DNA from: Deltaproteobacteria bacterium
GTDB lineage: Bacteria > Myxococcota_A > Polyangia > JAAYKL01
Length of the DNA stretch: 36,246 bases
Assembly (NCBI GenBank): GCA_030621515.1
Contig: JAUXHN010000020.1
Location: 1-36,246 of the forward strand
Direction of reading: 5' to 3'
Numbering within the stretch: the first letter of the stretch is position 1; the number at the start of each line of letters is the position of its first letter. Position numbers and translations under genes: made by a program. Under the pieces are notes generated by a model. The model worked only from the letters and a program-made list of their open reading frames with translations, was not told the DNA's origin and searched no databases. This document shows, piece after piece, positions 7,589-16,223 of the stretch.

Positions 7589-8991
7589 AGAGCCCCCTGG
7601 ATGTTCTTGCTTGCAACGAAAAGCCTGAATGAAAATCCGCCATCAGTTTCAACCGTACACCTGTATGCGATGTGCGCGTTTCCGCTTAAGTCGAACACGA
7701 GCGAAGAATATTCACCACAGCTTCCGAGACCACCTTGTACCGCAGTTTGAATATCCCACTCGTCACCATCTTGAATGGCGAACATCACAGCCTCGTCATT
7801 ATGATCGCACGAATCCGACCCGGAGGACAGGAGCCTGCACCTGTGATAAGCGAGCGCCAGTCGCCCGGAAGGCGTAAACGCCAGGGACACGTGCCGGCCT
7901 TCGTCATACTGGGGCGAGCATACAAGCTCGCTTGTCCACGCGCTCACATCGGTGAAGCTATCGTGGTCATCGAGCCGCCTCACACGAACTGCGTAGTTTT
8001 TGGCGGAATAGAAGGCTGTCACAATGTCGCCGGTGTTCGGATCGACCCGCGCGGAGATCTCCTGGTGAATCGATCCGGAATGAAGCTTGACGGTGTTCCA
8101 GGTTCCGTCGCTCTCTCTCCTGGCCGCCCACACACCGTGACGGGAAACAGTCTGTGAGTCGAGAGGAATCAGATAGAAAGCCACCGGCCTGCCTTCCTGG
8201 TCGAACACCAGGGCATTGTATCCGCCCGCGCCCTCTCCGTAGTCGATAGCCTCATGTGTCCAGTTCGAACCGGAGCGCCAGGCAAACTCCGCGTCGGCCC
8301 TTCGAAAATCGTCACTCTGAAGCGCGCCGAAATGAACGTCCTTGTGAACTATGGCGGGTTCGCCCTGTGAATCGTACGCCAGGGCCGGCCAGAAACCGAC
8401 CACAAAACCCGCGTCGGAAGCGGGATCTCCGGTGGCGGATTCTCCACTCTCGGCAGCGGCGGTTTCAAAGGTCCATTCCTGGTTCGCGCGCACACCCAGT
8501 ACAGCATCGTTCGAGCCGCAGAACTGCATCTGCGGATCGCCGCCGGTGAACGCAACGGCGGGGCGACCGTCGGGATCGTACGCCAGGCTCAGGCCCGTCG
8601 GTCCAAAGATAACCACCGGCGCAACTACCAGCTCGGTTGACCATGACTGGCTACTCGATGTCTTTTGTGCGAAACGAAGTTCCTGCCGCAATCGAACAGG
8701 CGGGTCCACCGGAATCTCGTCGCAGAGCCCATCCTCGTAGGATTCGTTGGCCCAGTATGCGATAGCGAGCTCTTCTTGAGGACCAACGACCATCTGGGCT
8801 TGCAGGCCCACGCTGATATCCTCTACCTGTTCGATGGTCCATTCGTCAGGAACCGTATCCGTGTCCGTGTCGCCCCCGTCCGGGGGAATGACCGTGTTCT
8901 TTCCGTCCGATGAACAGCAACAGAGAATGAGCACCGGCCAGGCAATCAAGGCCGCCGCGAAGAATCTACTATTAACTGGATGGAGATCCAC
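7585..8991 (-). CDS. Lipoprotein with seven beta-propeller-like repeats
   Basis: 468 residues with the start placed at GTG 8991. The open frame extends upstream to 9198, but the extra part overlaps the preceding gene and would bury the signal peptide at residue 75. From the GTG the N-terminus reads MDLHPVNSRFFAAALIAWPV followed by LILCCC, a good lipoprotein signal with the lipid Cys at about 24, and GGGGA lies upstream. A short DTDTDT tether follows. The body contains seven copies of a pattern like SLAYDxxGxPAIAY (ALAYDSQGEPAIVH, SLAFTPSGRLALAY, SLVFDLSGNAHIAY and others), spaced roughly 50-60 residues apart, which suggests a seven-bladed propeller. It overlaps the preceding gene by 20 bases and the next by 4. 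Ligand unknown. Confidence 0.82.
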   Translation of the reverse strand: MDLHPVNSRFFAAALIAWPVLILCCCSSDGKNTVIPPDGGDTDTDTVPDEWTIEQVEDISVGLQAQMVVGPQEELAIAYWANESYEDGLCDEIPVDPPVRLRQELRFAQKTSSSQSWSTELVVAPVVIFGPTGLSLAYDPDGRPAVAFTGGDPQMQFCGSNDAVLGVRANQEWTFETAAAESGESATGDPASDAGFVVGFWPALAYDSQGEPAIVHKDVHFGALQSDDFRRADAEFAWRSGSNWTHEAIDYGEGAGGYNALVFDQEGRPVAFYLIPLDSQTVSRHGVWAARRESDGTWNTVKLHSGSIHQEISARVDPNTGDIVTAFYSAKNYAVRVRRLDDHDSFTDVSAWTSELVCSPQYDEGRHVSLAFTPSGRLALAYHRCRLLSSGSDSCDHNDEAVMFAIQDGDEWDIQTAVQGGLGSCGEYSSLVFDLSGNAHIAYRCTVETDGGFSFRLFVASKNIQGAL

Positions 8992-11059
8992 AACCGGCGT
9001 CCCCGTAAAGCTGACACGGCGGCTCCTGACATCCGTTCGCGACTTTCTCAACACAGAATCGATAGGCCTGATCGGAACTCCAGTCCCAGGTTCCCTCATC
9101 TTCATGTCCTTCCGAAACGTATATGGTGTCCCGTATGGGTAAATAATACCAGAATGGGGTTCCAGTGTGACCCCTCCATGCATAGAAGCAATAGTCACTC
9201 GCTCCCAACCCGCCGAAATAACCGCTCAGTGCTGCATGGGAGCCGGTGTCCGCGATATCGCAGAGGTTGTCGAACCAGGGTGTGTCACCATCATAAACCT
9301 GCACGTACACATCGACCTCCCCCGGATCCAGATCGTAAACTATACGAACCATGCAGTCTTCGCTGGGACAGGGGTGTTGATATTTGAACCAATCCTGATC
9401 GTATTTATACGAGAGGTACGCCTCCTCCCAGGTTCCTGAGTTGCAGCAATCGGGGGCCCCTGCATCGGGGGCGGGATCACAGTCGTGAACTGGTACTTCC
9501 ACCGCCCAGGCCGCATGAATTGCGGCCTCCTCTTCGGTCTCAGGGCCCGGCGGTCCGGCGGCGAACGCCTCGTTGTGCTCTGTCGTGTCGGGATCCTTCC
9601 TGACCCGCACCCTGAACGTGTACTGATGACTCATCGAGTAGGAATCACCATGATAATCTGCCACTCCAATCAAGTATGGCGGTGTCCAGCTTGACAAGAG
9701 CGTCGAAAATTCAACGGTACCCCGGTTGGGATTGACTATTTCGGCCGACGGATCCCCCGGATCGGGGATTGTCTCCGGAGCGTACTCCGAATAGTAATCG
9801 ACCATGCAGTTCCCGCTGGTGAGGCAGGCGCCCCCCCCTGCGCATACTCCCTGGGAAAGACAGTTATTTCCAAACCATGCACAGCCCAGGTTGATTTGAC
9901 AGGTCCGAGGGATCTCCAGGCAGTCCTGATCATTGTCACACGTGTAGACAATTGAATCGCGACCGATCCTTGCGGACACCTGGAAATCGTCCGGCAGGGA
10001 CGTCTCGTTTTCGAACTGCACTTCGATATCCAGGATGCACCTTGAAAGAGCAGAAATGTCTAACGAGAACCAATCAATGTCTCCCGAAGAGGCTATGTAT
10101 CCTTGCACCTCCACCCAGGAACTCCAGGTTGTTGCACTACAGTTCAGCGAAGTCATTGGAGTCGCCTGGTTCGGATGATCGTTGGTCTCATTTGGATCCG
10201 GATCCGGAGTGATTGTCAATTCCAGGATGTAAGGAACCTCGAAATCGAATTCCATGTTGTTGTCATCCGACACAACAACGTAGTAGGCGCCTGCGGTTTC
10301 CACAGCCTGCATATAGTGGAGCGTGGTATCCTCAAACTGACCGGCCTCGTTGGAGCCGGACACCAGCAGATCGCTGTCCGCGTTGATCATCCTGTAAGCC
10401 GGCTCGATCCCTCCTGTCGGCATCGTCAGGTTGATACCGACAAGCTCATGGTCTTGCACGTCAATCCGGTACCAGTCCTCGTCTCCGCGATATGATACAT
10501 ATCCCTCAATAGAGCCGGCGCCCAGGTCCGTGGCATCCTCCATCGTGTTGTTGGGCTCGTTGACGTCGGGGTCTACGTGCCCCAAAATGGTCAGTTCGTA
10601 AGGATGATAGACATCCTCCGCATCGCTGGCCCTGTCCCTGACGACGACAAAATAGTCGCCGGACTGCATGCCATGGGTGATCTCGATTGGATTGTTGGGC
10701 TCCGCGGATTCGGTCGATTCAGGTGACACCACCACCTCATCACTGGTGGAAGACCATACATCGTAGGTCAGGTTAACCGCAGTAACCGGTGCGTCAATGG
10801 AGAGCGAAACCGATAACAAATCTATCCCATCGGGGATGGAAAAGCTGTACCAATCCTGATCTCCTATCGGACAGAGATACCCTTGCGCGGGACTTTCAAA
10901 ATCAAGAGACGACGCCTTGGCCTGAATATCGTCCTCGTCCCAGGGACACGCGGACTGCCCCGCGTCGATGCCGGAGTCACCCTTGCCGGCGCCGTCGGAT
11001 TTACATCCAATGATCGGCAGAGCAACACATATTGCCAGAACGATGCAGTTTTTTTTCAT
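8972..11059 (-). CDS. Large lipoprotein with pre-peptidase C-terminal (PPC)-type domains
   Basis: 695 residues. The lipobox is PIIGC (C19). At least three PPC-like beta-sandwich units are visible, each with a D-W-Y/F-S/R core: GDQDWYSFSIPDG, GDEDWYRIDVQDHELVGINL and SGDIDWFSLDIS, each closed by a G-x-Y-x-V-V-V-x-D strand (GDYFVVVRD, GAYYVVVSD). A central segment (about 385-435) is rich in Cys and resembles small disulphide repeats. A fourth unit near the end has QDWFKYQHPC and CMVRIVYDLDPGEVDVYVQV. PPC domains are usual on secreted proteins; no peptidase core is present, so this is a binding or structural protein. The start overlaps the upstream vWA gene (ATGA) and the stop overlaps the next gene by 20 bases. 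Confidence 0.87.
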   Translation of the reverse strand: MKKNCIVLAICVALPIIGCKSDGAGKGDSGIDAGQSACPWDEDDIQAKASSLDFESPAQGYLCPIGDQDWYSFSIPDGIDLLSVSLSIDAPVTAVNLTYDVWSSTSDEVVVSPESTESAEPNNPIEITHGMQSGDYFVVVRDRASDAEDVYHPYELTILGHVDPDVNEPNNTMEDATDLGAGSIEGYVSYRGDEDWYRIDVQDHELVGINLTMPTGGIEPAYRMINADSDLLVSGSNEAGQFEDTTLHYMQAVETAGAYYVVVSDDNNMEFDFEVPYILELTITPDPDPNETNDHPNQATPMTSLNCSATTWSSWVEVQGYIASSGDIDWFSLDISALSRCILDIEVQFENETSLPDDFQVSARIGRDSIVYTCDNDQDCLEIPRTCQINLGCAWFGNNCLSQGVCAGGGACLTSGNCMVDYYSEYAPETIPDPGDPSAEIVNPNRGTVEFSTLLSSWTPPYLIGVADYHGDSYSMSHQYTFRVRVRKDPDTTEHNEAFAAGPPGPETEEEAAIHAAWAVEVPVHDCDPAPDAGAPDCCNSGTWEEAYLSYKYDQDWFKYQHPCPSEDCMVRIVYDLDPGEVDVYVQVYDGDTPWFDNLCDIADTGSHAALSGYFGGLGASDYCFYAWRGHTGTPFWYYLPIRDTIYVSEGHEDEGTWDWSSDQAYRFCVEKVANGCQEPPCQLYGDAGCGSPSS

Positions 11060-12876
11060 TGTGCGTCACCAGGTGCGATGCAGTGAACCTCGGCGTCGAA
11101 TTCGGAAATGTTTACGAAATCACTGTCAGTGATCTCCACACGGCCGGAGGGTGGATTCTTGTAGTTGCCCTCGAACCGGAAGCTCGCCTCGACGCAGGCA
11201 ACCCTGAATCTGTCGTAACTCTCCAGATCGTCGAACGGGACCTCGCCGAGGAACACCAGGATACGATTGCTGCCGTGATATCCCTGGCCGGCCGGCCCCG
11301 AGACATTGTCATACTCATCGTTGCCAAGGATCTCCGTCAAGGAGATGTTGCTCACCTCGAAATCGTAGCACGTGCTACCGTCGATCATCGAAGATTCCCA
11401 CACCTTGTAAATGTATGCCAGATCGTGCCGACCGGTCTCGCTCTTGTGGTGAGGATCCGTACCGGTCTTCACCTCTTCGCCGTTGGAAACCGAGTCCCAG
11501 TCGTAATCGTCTTCCACGTCGTGCAAGTCCGGACTCGTTCCGGCGTTGAACTCCAGAAAATCGACCAGGCCGTCGCCGTCCGTGTCGGGCCCGCGGCGAT
11601 TGGTTCCCGTGTATCGCTCCTCGCAGTCGAACAGGCCGTCCCCGTCCGAATCGGTGTAGTTCTCCGGATCGCAGATCCCGTCGCCGTCTGCGTCGATGCA
11701 ATCGCAAAGACCGTCCCCGTCGTTGTCCTCGCAGCAGGAACCCTCCGGCTCGTCCCCACAATCGCACAGACCGTTATCGTTCTCATCGTAACAATAGTCC
11801 GGCAACAGGCATTCGCAGTCACCCGGATCAATCGGATCCATGCCGGAAGTACGGTACCTGTATTCGAGCCCGTCCCTGCACCCGTCTCCGTCGCTGTCAG
11901 GCGATGCAGGATCAGTACCGATAAGGAGCTCTACCCCGTCCTCGATACCGTCACCGTCAGAGTCCGGAAGCACCTTGTCGCCCTTCACGAGGGCGTTGAT
12001 GTTCTGCACCACCAGCGTCTTCAAGGTGAACACGCGCTCGAGGGCCGTCAGGTTTACGAACAGGAAGTTGAGATCTCCTCCCGAATCGAAGGCCCGGAAC
12101 ATACCGTCGCCTTCTTCGGCCATATCCTGCAGCAGGTCGGTAGCGGCATTGTCAACCTGTGGATTGCCCGAAGATATGAGCGCCGTGTTGACTGCAATCG
12201 TGCCGATATGAAAGATCTTGCCCAACTCCATGATCGCTTCAACGGACTCCATGATGTTCTCGGCGCTATTCTCCGCCGCTTCGTCTCCCTCCACATCGGG
12301 AATTCCGTCGGTGATCATGATCACCTGGTAGGTGGAAAGGGCGAGCGCCTCCTGATCCGAGTGCATCAGCTCGTGTCTGATCTCCGCATATGCCTCGGCG
12401 AGCGCGGCGATGTAATTTGTGGTGCGGTCCGTCTCTCCGAGCACCGGAATCTTGGTCAATATAAAATTCAGATCATCCGTAAAATAACTTTCGAACTGGC
12501 CATCATCGTTCATGACGGCGGTGAGCGGTTGCGATTCCGATGAGAACCGCACTACGGAAACCTTGACATCGGCTTCATCCGCAAAGAGGTTCTCGACGGT
12601 CTCACGAACCGCTCGCTCCCTGCCCGTTTCGCCCGAGGGATCCGGAGGATCGTTGACCTCCATGCTCTCAGAGCAATCGACCAGGAAGATCACCCGAAGC
12701 GGAAATTCGAGACTCTCGGTCGGCTGGGTGCAAACATTTCCTATCACCGTCAACTTGTTGTCCGGGATAGGCAATGGAGGATCCGGAAGTTTCTCGAGGG
12801 AAGCGTCCGTGCACGCAACCAGTCCTGTCGAAAAAACGACCAACAGGAAGAGGAAGAATAGTCCTCTTGTACCCAC
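11056..12876 (-). CDS. vWA-domain lipoprotein with intact MIDAS and Asp-rich Ca-binding repeats
   Basis: 606 residues. GTG start at 12876 with GGAGG 7-8 bases upstream, 2 bases after the previous stop. The lipobox is GLVAC (C22). The vWA domain (about 58-300) has a full metal-ion-dependent adhesion site: D67-C-S69-E-S71, T153 before NY, and D190 in ITDG. Asp-rich repeats (DSDGDGIEDGVE, DADGDGICD, DTDGDGLVDFLE; about 305-465) include a Cys-rich insert near 360-400. The C-terminal domain (about 495-600, with NRILVFLGE, SFRFEGNYKNPPSGRVEI) is shared with the neighbouring paralogues. vWA domains with intact MIDAS bind protein ligands through a metal; the lipid anchor places this at the outer membrane. 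CglB of Myxococcus is a vWA lipoprotein adhesin; similarity of role is inference. Confidence 0.92.
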   Translation of the reverse strand: MGTRGLFFLFLLVVFSTGLVACTDASLEKLPDPPLPIPDNKLTVIGNVCTQPTESLEFPLRVIFLVDCSESMEVNDPPDPSGETGRERAVRETVENLFADEADVKVSVVRFSSESQPLTAVMNDDGQFESYFTDDLNFILTKIPVLGETDRTTNYIAALAEAYAEIRHELMHSDQEALALSTYQVIMITDGIPDVEGDEAAENSAENIMESVEAIMELGKIFHIGTIAVNTALISSGNPQVDNAATDLLQDMAEEGDGMFRAFDSGGDLNFLFVNLTALERVFTLKTLVVQNINALVKGDKVLPDSDGDGIEDGVELLIGTDPASPDSDGDGCRDGLEYRYRTSGMDPIDPGDCECLLPDYCYDENDNGLCDCGDEPEGSCCEDNDGDGLCDCIDADGDGICDPENYTDSDGDGLFDCEERYTGTNRRGPDTDGDGLVDFLEFNAGTSPDLHDVEDDYDWDSVSNGEEVKTGTDPHHKSETGRHDLAYIYKVWESSMIDGSTCYDFEVSNISLTEILGNDEYDNVSGPAGQGYHGSNRILVFLGEVPFDDLESYDRFRVACVEASFRFEGNYKNPPSGRVEITDSDFVNISEFDAEVHCIAPGDAQ

Positions 12877-12878
12877 TG

Positions 12879-14669
12879 CTATTCCTCCACCGGAGCCGAT
12901 CCGGGATCCTCACCGGTCTGCAGACAATGTAGGTCCGGATCGAACTCGGCGGTCTCGACGAAGCGCAACGGTGAGAGTCCCCGTACCCAACCGCTGGGAG
13001 GATCTTTGAATGTATCGCCAAGATACCTGACATCGATACAACTGACCCAGAACCGACCGCGACTACCCGCCATATTCTCGGGCTCCTCCTCGGCGAAGAT
13101 CAGGATTCTGTTCATTCCCGACACATCGTCCTGTCCCGTTCCCCTCAGGCTGGGAACGAGCGTCACGTTCTGAATGGTAAAATCGTAACAACGGTTTTCC
13201 GTAACCTCATTGAAAACGCCCGCGATCACAGAGTAGTGGACCTGGTGAACGACCAGTTCTTCTTCGTCAAAAAGCAACGGGCTCGTTCCCATCGCAACCT
13301 CGTCCCCCGAGAGCTTGCCATCGAAATCGTGATCGATTTTCGTGTCATGCACGGTTGCGTCCATGCCGAGTCGCAGCTCGATTCCGTCCGGGATACGGTC
13401 ACCATCCGTGTCTGGAAGAAGCGGATCGCTGCCCAGAAAGATCTCTTCACATTCCCTCAAGCCATCCCCGTCTCGATCGAGATTCGCCGCGCAACCCATG
13501 GCGGGTATATCCGCGTCTTTCGGGTCGAACCCCTTGGACGCAAATTTAAATTCGAAAAGATCGCTGAAACCGTCGCCATCCGTGTCTGCCGAAAGCCGGT
13601 CGAGGCCCGCAATGAACTCCACGTCATCGGGCAGGCCGTCGCGATCCGAATCGACGGCAGCGCCCATTTCCGCGGGAATCGCGTTCATGTTCAACGCAAA
13701 GAACCCGGCCAGTCCGTAAGGCGCACGAAGCGACTCGAAATTGAAACTGAGGAAATCGAGATCGGTTGATATGTGAATGTCTCTGAACGTGCCGAGACCC
13801 TCCTCTGCCATGCCGATCAACAACGGCAAGGCCTCGGCCTTATCGTATCCAAACTGGGCGGCGGCATCGGGGCAGACCTGGTTGATCTCCTCCAGGGAAG
13901 TAAAAAGAAGGATCGTGCTCAGGGAGATATCGCCCACTCCGTAGAAATCCCCCAGAGACATGATGTCCGATACCTTCTGCATTATCTGCTCCGGCTGATT
14001 GTAGTCGGGGCACACCGAATTCATGTCCACATAAACGTCATCGGGAATATCTGCCAGCGTGTTGCATACACCGTAGAGGCTGTCGGGGGGGGTGTCGCCG
14101 TCGTCGCATCCGGCGTTGCACTTCGGTTCGGGACACCCGTCACTGAAAAAGAGCACCATGTATTTCGTTCTGGCCGTTTCTGCGGGACCGGAAGCGACCA
14201 TATCCTGCTCGAGCACCCTGAGAACCGTCGAGAGAGCGCCCTGGTAGTCGGTTGCCGGGCCGCCCTGCCCGCCCTCCGGCGCGAGTGCGTCGCGAGCAAT
14301 GCTCCAGTCGTGAGTGAATTCCGTTATGGCGCTCCAGGAGGCAAAACCCACAACCCCGAACTCCACATTTGGAAGAGGGTCTAGCTCGCTGCCCATGAGG
14401 TCGAGGGCTGCCAGGCGATTGTTACCCGGATCGGTGCACTGGAGCGAGGCGGACTGATCCATGACGATGAGCAGCTTGACGGGAAATATCACCTCGTCCG
14501 CCGGGCTGGTGCAGAACTCCCCTGTTATTGAAAGTTTGTCATCTATGTACTCCACCATGCTGTCGTCGATGGCCGCGAGCCCCGCATCGGTACAGGCGGC
14601 AATGACAATGGCCGCAAGTAATGAGGAAGAAAAGATCAGACATACAACAAATGCATTTCGTTTATACAT
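12879..14669 (-). CDS. vWA-domain lipoprotein with intact MIDAS, first gene of the lipoprotein operon
   Basis: 596 residues. The lipobox is VIAAC (C26), followed by TDAGL, like the TDASL of the next gene. The vWA domain (about 58-320) keeps the MIDAS: D71-Q-S73-A-S75, T140 before DY, D177 in FSDG. A Cys-rich loop follows (CPEPKCNAGC and CPDYNQ). Asp-rich repeats (DSDRDGLPDDVE, DTDGDGFSDLFE, DRDGDGLRECEE, DTDGDRIPDGIE) occupy about 335-450. The C-terminal domain (about 485-590, with NRILIFAEEEP and FKDPPSGWVRG) matches the other two vWA paralogues. It heads a run of seven co-directional lipoprotein genes, and its leader holds a TATAAT and a 13-bp tandem repeat. It is probably a metal-dependent surface adhesin or assembly subunit. 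Confidence 0.92.
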   Translation of the reverse strand: MYKRNAFVVCLIFSSSLLAAIVIAACTDAGLAAIDDSMVEYIDDKLSITGEFCTSPADEVIFPVKLLIVMDQSASLQCTDPGNNRLAALDLMGSELDPLPNVEFGVVGFASWSAITEFTHDWSIARDALAPEGGQGGPATDYQGALSTVLRVLEQDMVASGPAETARTKYMVLFFSDGCPEPKCNAGCDDGDTPPDSLYGVCNTLADIPDDVYVDMNSVCPDYNQPEQIMQKVSDIMSLGDFYGVGDISLSTILLFTSLEEINQVCPDAAAQFGYDKAEALPLLIGMAEEGLGTFRDIHISTDLDFLSFNFESLRAPYGLAGFFALNMNAIPAEMGAAVDSDRDGLPDDVEFIAGLDRLSADTDGDGFSDLFEFKFASKGFDPKDADIPAMGCAANLDRDGDGLRECEEIFLGSDPLLPDTDGDRIPDGIELRLGMDATVHDTKIDHDFDGKLSGDEVAMGTSPLLFDEEELVVHQVHYSVIAGVFNEVTENRCYDFTIQNVTLVPSLRGTGQDDVSGMNRILIFAEEEPENMAGSRGRFWVSCIDVRYLGDTFKDPPSGWVRGLSPLRFVETAEFDPDLHCLQTGEDPGSAPVEE

Positions 14670-14682
14670 AGTGAACCATCAT

Positions 14683-14708
14683 GACTTTCTCTCAAGACTT
14701 TCTCTCAA
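14683..14708 (-). repeat. Perfect tandem 13-bp repeat in the lipoprotein-operon leader
   Basis: The 13-mer GACTTTCTCTCAA (plus strand) occurs twice head to tail without mismatch. On the coding (minus) strand it lies between the putative -10 box at 14734-14729 and the ATG at 14669, so it would be in the 5' untranslated RNA as two purine-rich GAGAGAAAG blocks. It could be a regulator site or simply a local duplication. Confidence 0.6.
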
Positions 14709-14728
14709 GAAAGCACCTTCCCACACTG

Positions 14729-14734
14729 ATTATA
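14729..14734 (-). promoter_or_regulatory. Candidate -10 box of the seven-lipoprotein operon
   Basis: On the minus strand these bases read TATAAT, a perfect sigma-70 -10 hexamer, in the 115-base gap before the first vWA lipoprotein gene. It would start RNA about 50 bases before the ATG. No convincing -35 hexamer stands 16-18 bases upstream, so activation or another sigma factor would be needed. Read-through from the TSP3 gene is the alternative. Confidence 0.35.
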
Positions 14735-14784
14735 ACGAAAACCGTTGTACCGAGGAGCTAAATCGACCAATACCACCAAATGCC

Positions 14785-16119
14785 CTAGCGCGATTCGCGC
14801 CGTGAAAGGACAATGGTCAGCCCGAGCAAGAGTGTAAGGAGCATTCCTCCACCAAGACCGCTATCCCCGCCGACCGGAGCCGTGGAACAAGCATATCCTC
14901 CTACAACGTCGCCCGCCGCCACAATGTACGAATAGGTCTCGGCCGAGACACCGGTCTGGCCGGTTACCTCGTCTTCCCATACCTGTTCGGAAACTACGCG
15001 CACCTTGTAAGTGCCGGGCTTGTCCGCCTTGAAGGTGACCAGCCTATCCTGAAGGTAATGATACTCGTACGGCGTCGAAACACTCGCCGCCCCCTTGGGA
15101 TTCTTGATCATGGCGCTGGATCCGGAAGGCGCTTCCACGATCTCCCAGTGATAATTGAGCGGCTGGTTCACCCGATTTGCGAAAAGCCGGAGCCTGATGG
15201 ATTCCCCGGTTTCTACCGTCAAATCGGGGCTATAAACGGTGTAGATATCCTCCGGGTCCAGGCAGTTCTCCACGTCATCCAGCACCACGTAGCAGTACAG
15301 GTCGTCACAGGCTTCCCCGATGCCGTCGCGATCCAGATCCTTTTGCTCCGGGTTCTCGATTGCAGGACAATTGTCTTGCAGGTTCATGATGCCGTCTCCG
15401 TCCATGTCCGAATCACAGACATTTCCAAGGAGATCTATGTCGATATCATCTTGATCGTAGTTGGCATCGTTGATGCAATTATCATAAGTGTCTCGGATTC
15501 CATCGCCATCGCTGTCATTATCGCAAGCATCGCCCCAGATGCCCGGGTCGTCGTCACTCTGATCCGGATTGTACACCAGCGGGCAATTGTCCTCGAGGTT
15601 CAGAACCCCATCCGCATCCATATCGTCGTCGCATGCATTCCCCAGACCGTCTCCATCGGTGTCGTACTGCAGGGGATCCGGGTTCATCGGGCACAAATCC
15701 TGACCGTTGTCGAAACCGTCGCCATCGATATCGCCGTCGCAAACATTGCCTATCCAATCCGCATCAATATCAAATTGGTCGATGTTGAACGTATTGGGAC
15801 AATTGTCGCATGCGTTCCCGTACTCGTCGCCATCGTCATCCGCCTGATTTGCGTTTTCGACAAACGGGCAATTGTCATACGGATCTTCTATCCCATCATC
15901 ATCATAGTCATCGGCATACTGATACGTGTCGCCAAGATCAGTATTGTTGATGAGGATGCTGCCCCCGCCACCGCCGCCGCCACCGCCTGACTGCTGTGGG
16001 GTTCCACACTCACCGAAATTGTCATCACACTCGTAGGGTGGCGGTTGAGCATCGACTATTCCCGCCCAAAGCAGAACCACGCCTACACATAGAATTGAAT
16101 GTAACTTAATGAGGTTCAT
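14785..16119 (-). CDS. Thrombospondin type 3 repeat protein with MYXO-CTERM-like anchor
   Basis: 444 residues from ATG 16119, preferred over the longer frame from 16176 because AAGGG lies 7 bases before it and it begins a normal signal peptide (MNLIKLHSILCVGVVLLWAG, cleavage VDA|QPP). A nine-Gly tract follows. About six Ca-binding TSP3 repeats (DDDGIEDPYDNCP, DIDGDGFDNGQDLCP, DADGVLNLEDNCP, DSDGDGIRDTYDNC, DMDGDGIMNLQDNCP, DRDGIGEACDD) fill about 70-275. An Ig/PKD-like domain follows (YHWEIVEAPSGSSA, TFKADKPGTYKVRVVSEQ). The C-terminus has GYACS, a hydrophobic helix and RRESR, the arrangement of MYXO-CTERM surface-sorting tails. It ends 115 bases before the lipoprotein operon on the same strand, so it may be an adhesin made with that set. 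Confidence 0.9.
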   Translation of the reverse strand: MNLIKLHSILCVGVVLLWAGIVDAQPPPYECDDNFGECGTPQQSGGGGGGGGGSILINNTDLGDTYQYADDYDDDGIEDPYDNCPFVENANQADDDGDEYGNACDNCPNTFNIDQFDIDADWIGNVCDGDIDGDGFDNGQDLCPMNPDPLQYDTDGDGLGNACDDDMDADGVLNLEDNCPLVYNPDQSDDDPGIWGDACDNDSDGDGIRDTYDNCINDANYDQDDIDIDLLGNVCDSDMDGDGIMNLQDNCPAIENPEQKDLDRDGIGEACDDLYCYVVLDDVENCLDPEDIYTVYSPDLTVETGESIRLRLFANRVNQPLNYHWEIVEAPSGSSAMIKNPKGAASVSTPYEYHYLQDRLVTFKADKPGTYKVRVVSEQVWEDEVTGQTGVSAETYSYIVAAGDVVGGYACSTAPVGGDSGLGGGMLLTLLLGLTIVLSRRESR

Positions 16120-16223
16120 GATTTTCCCTTTCTTGAAGACGACATTTTGATCGCATTGATGCTTAGCAATATTCATGCCCCAGAAAAAAATACCACACCA
16201 TCATGCTAAATATAAACAACATT

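Noticed and set aside
11032-12543. 503-residue plus-strand frame
   Set aside because: Antisense to the vWA lipoprotein 11056-12876, which has lipobox, MIDAS and operon context. The open antisense frame comes from codon bias.
15961-15990. GGN trinucleotide run as a regulatory microsatellite
   Set aside because: It simply encodes a nine-Gly linker after the signal peptide of the TSP3 protein and does not change frame.
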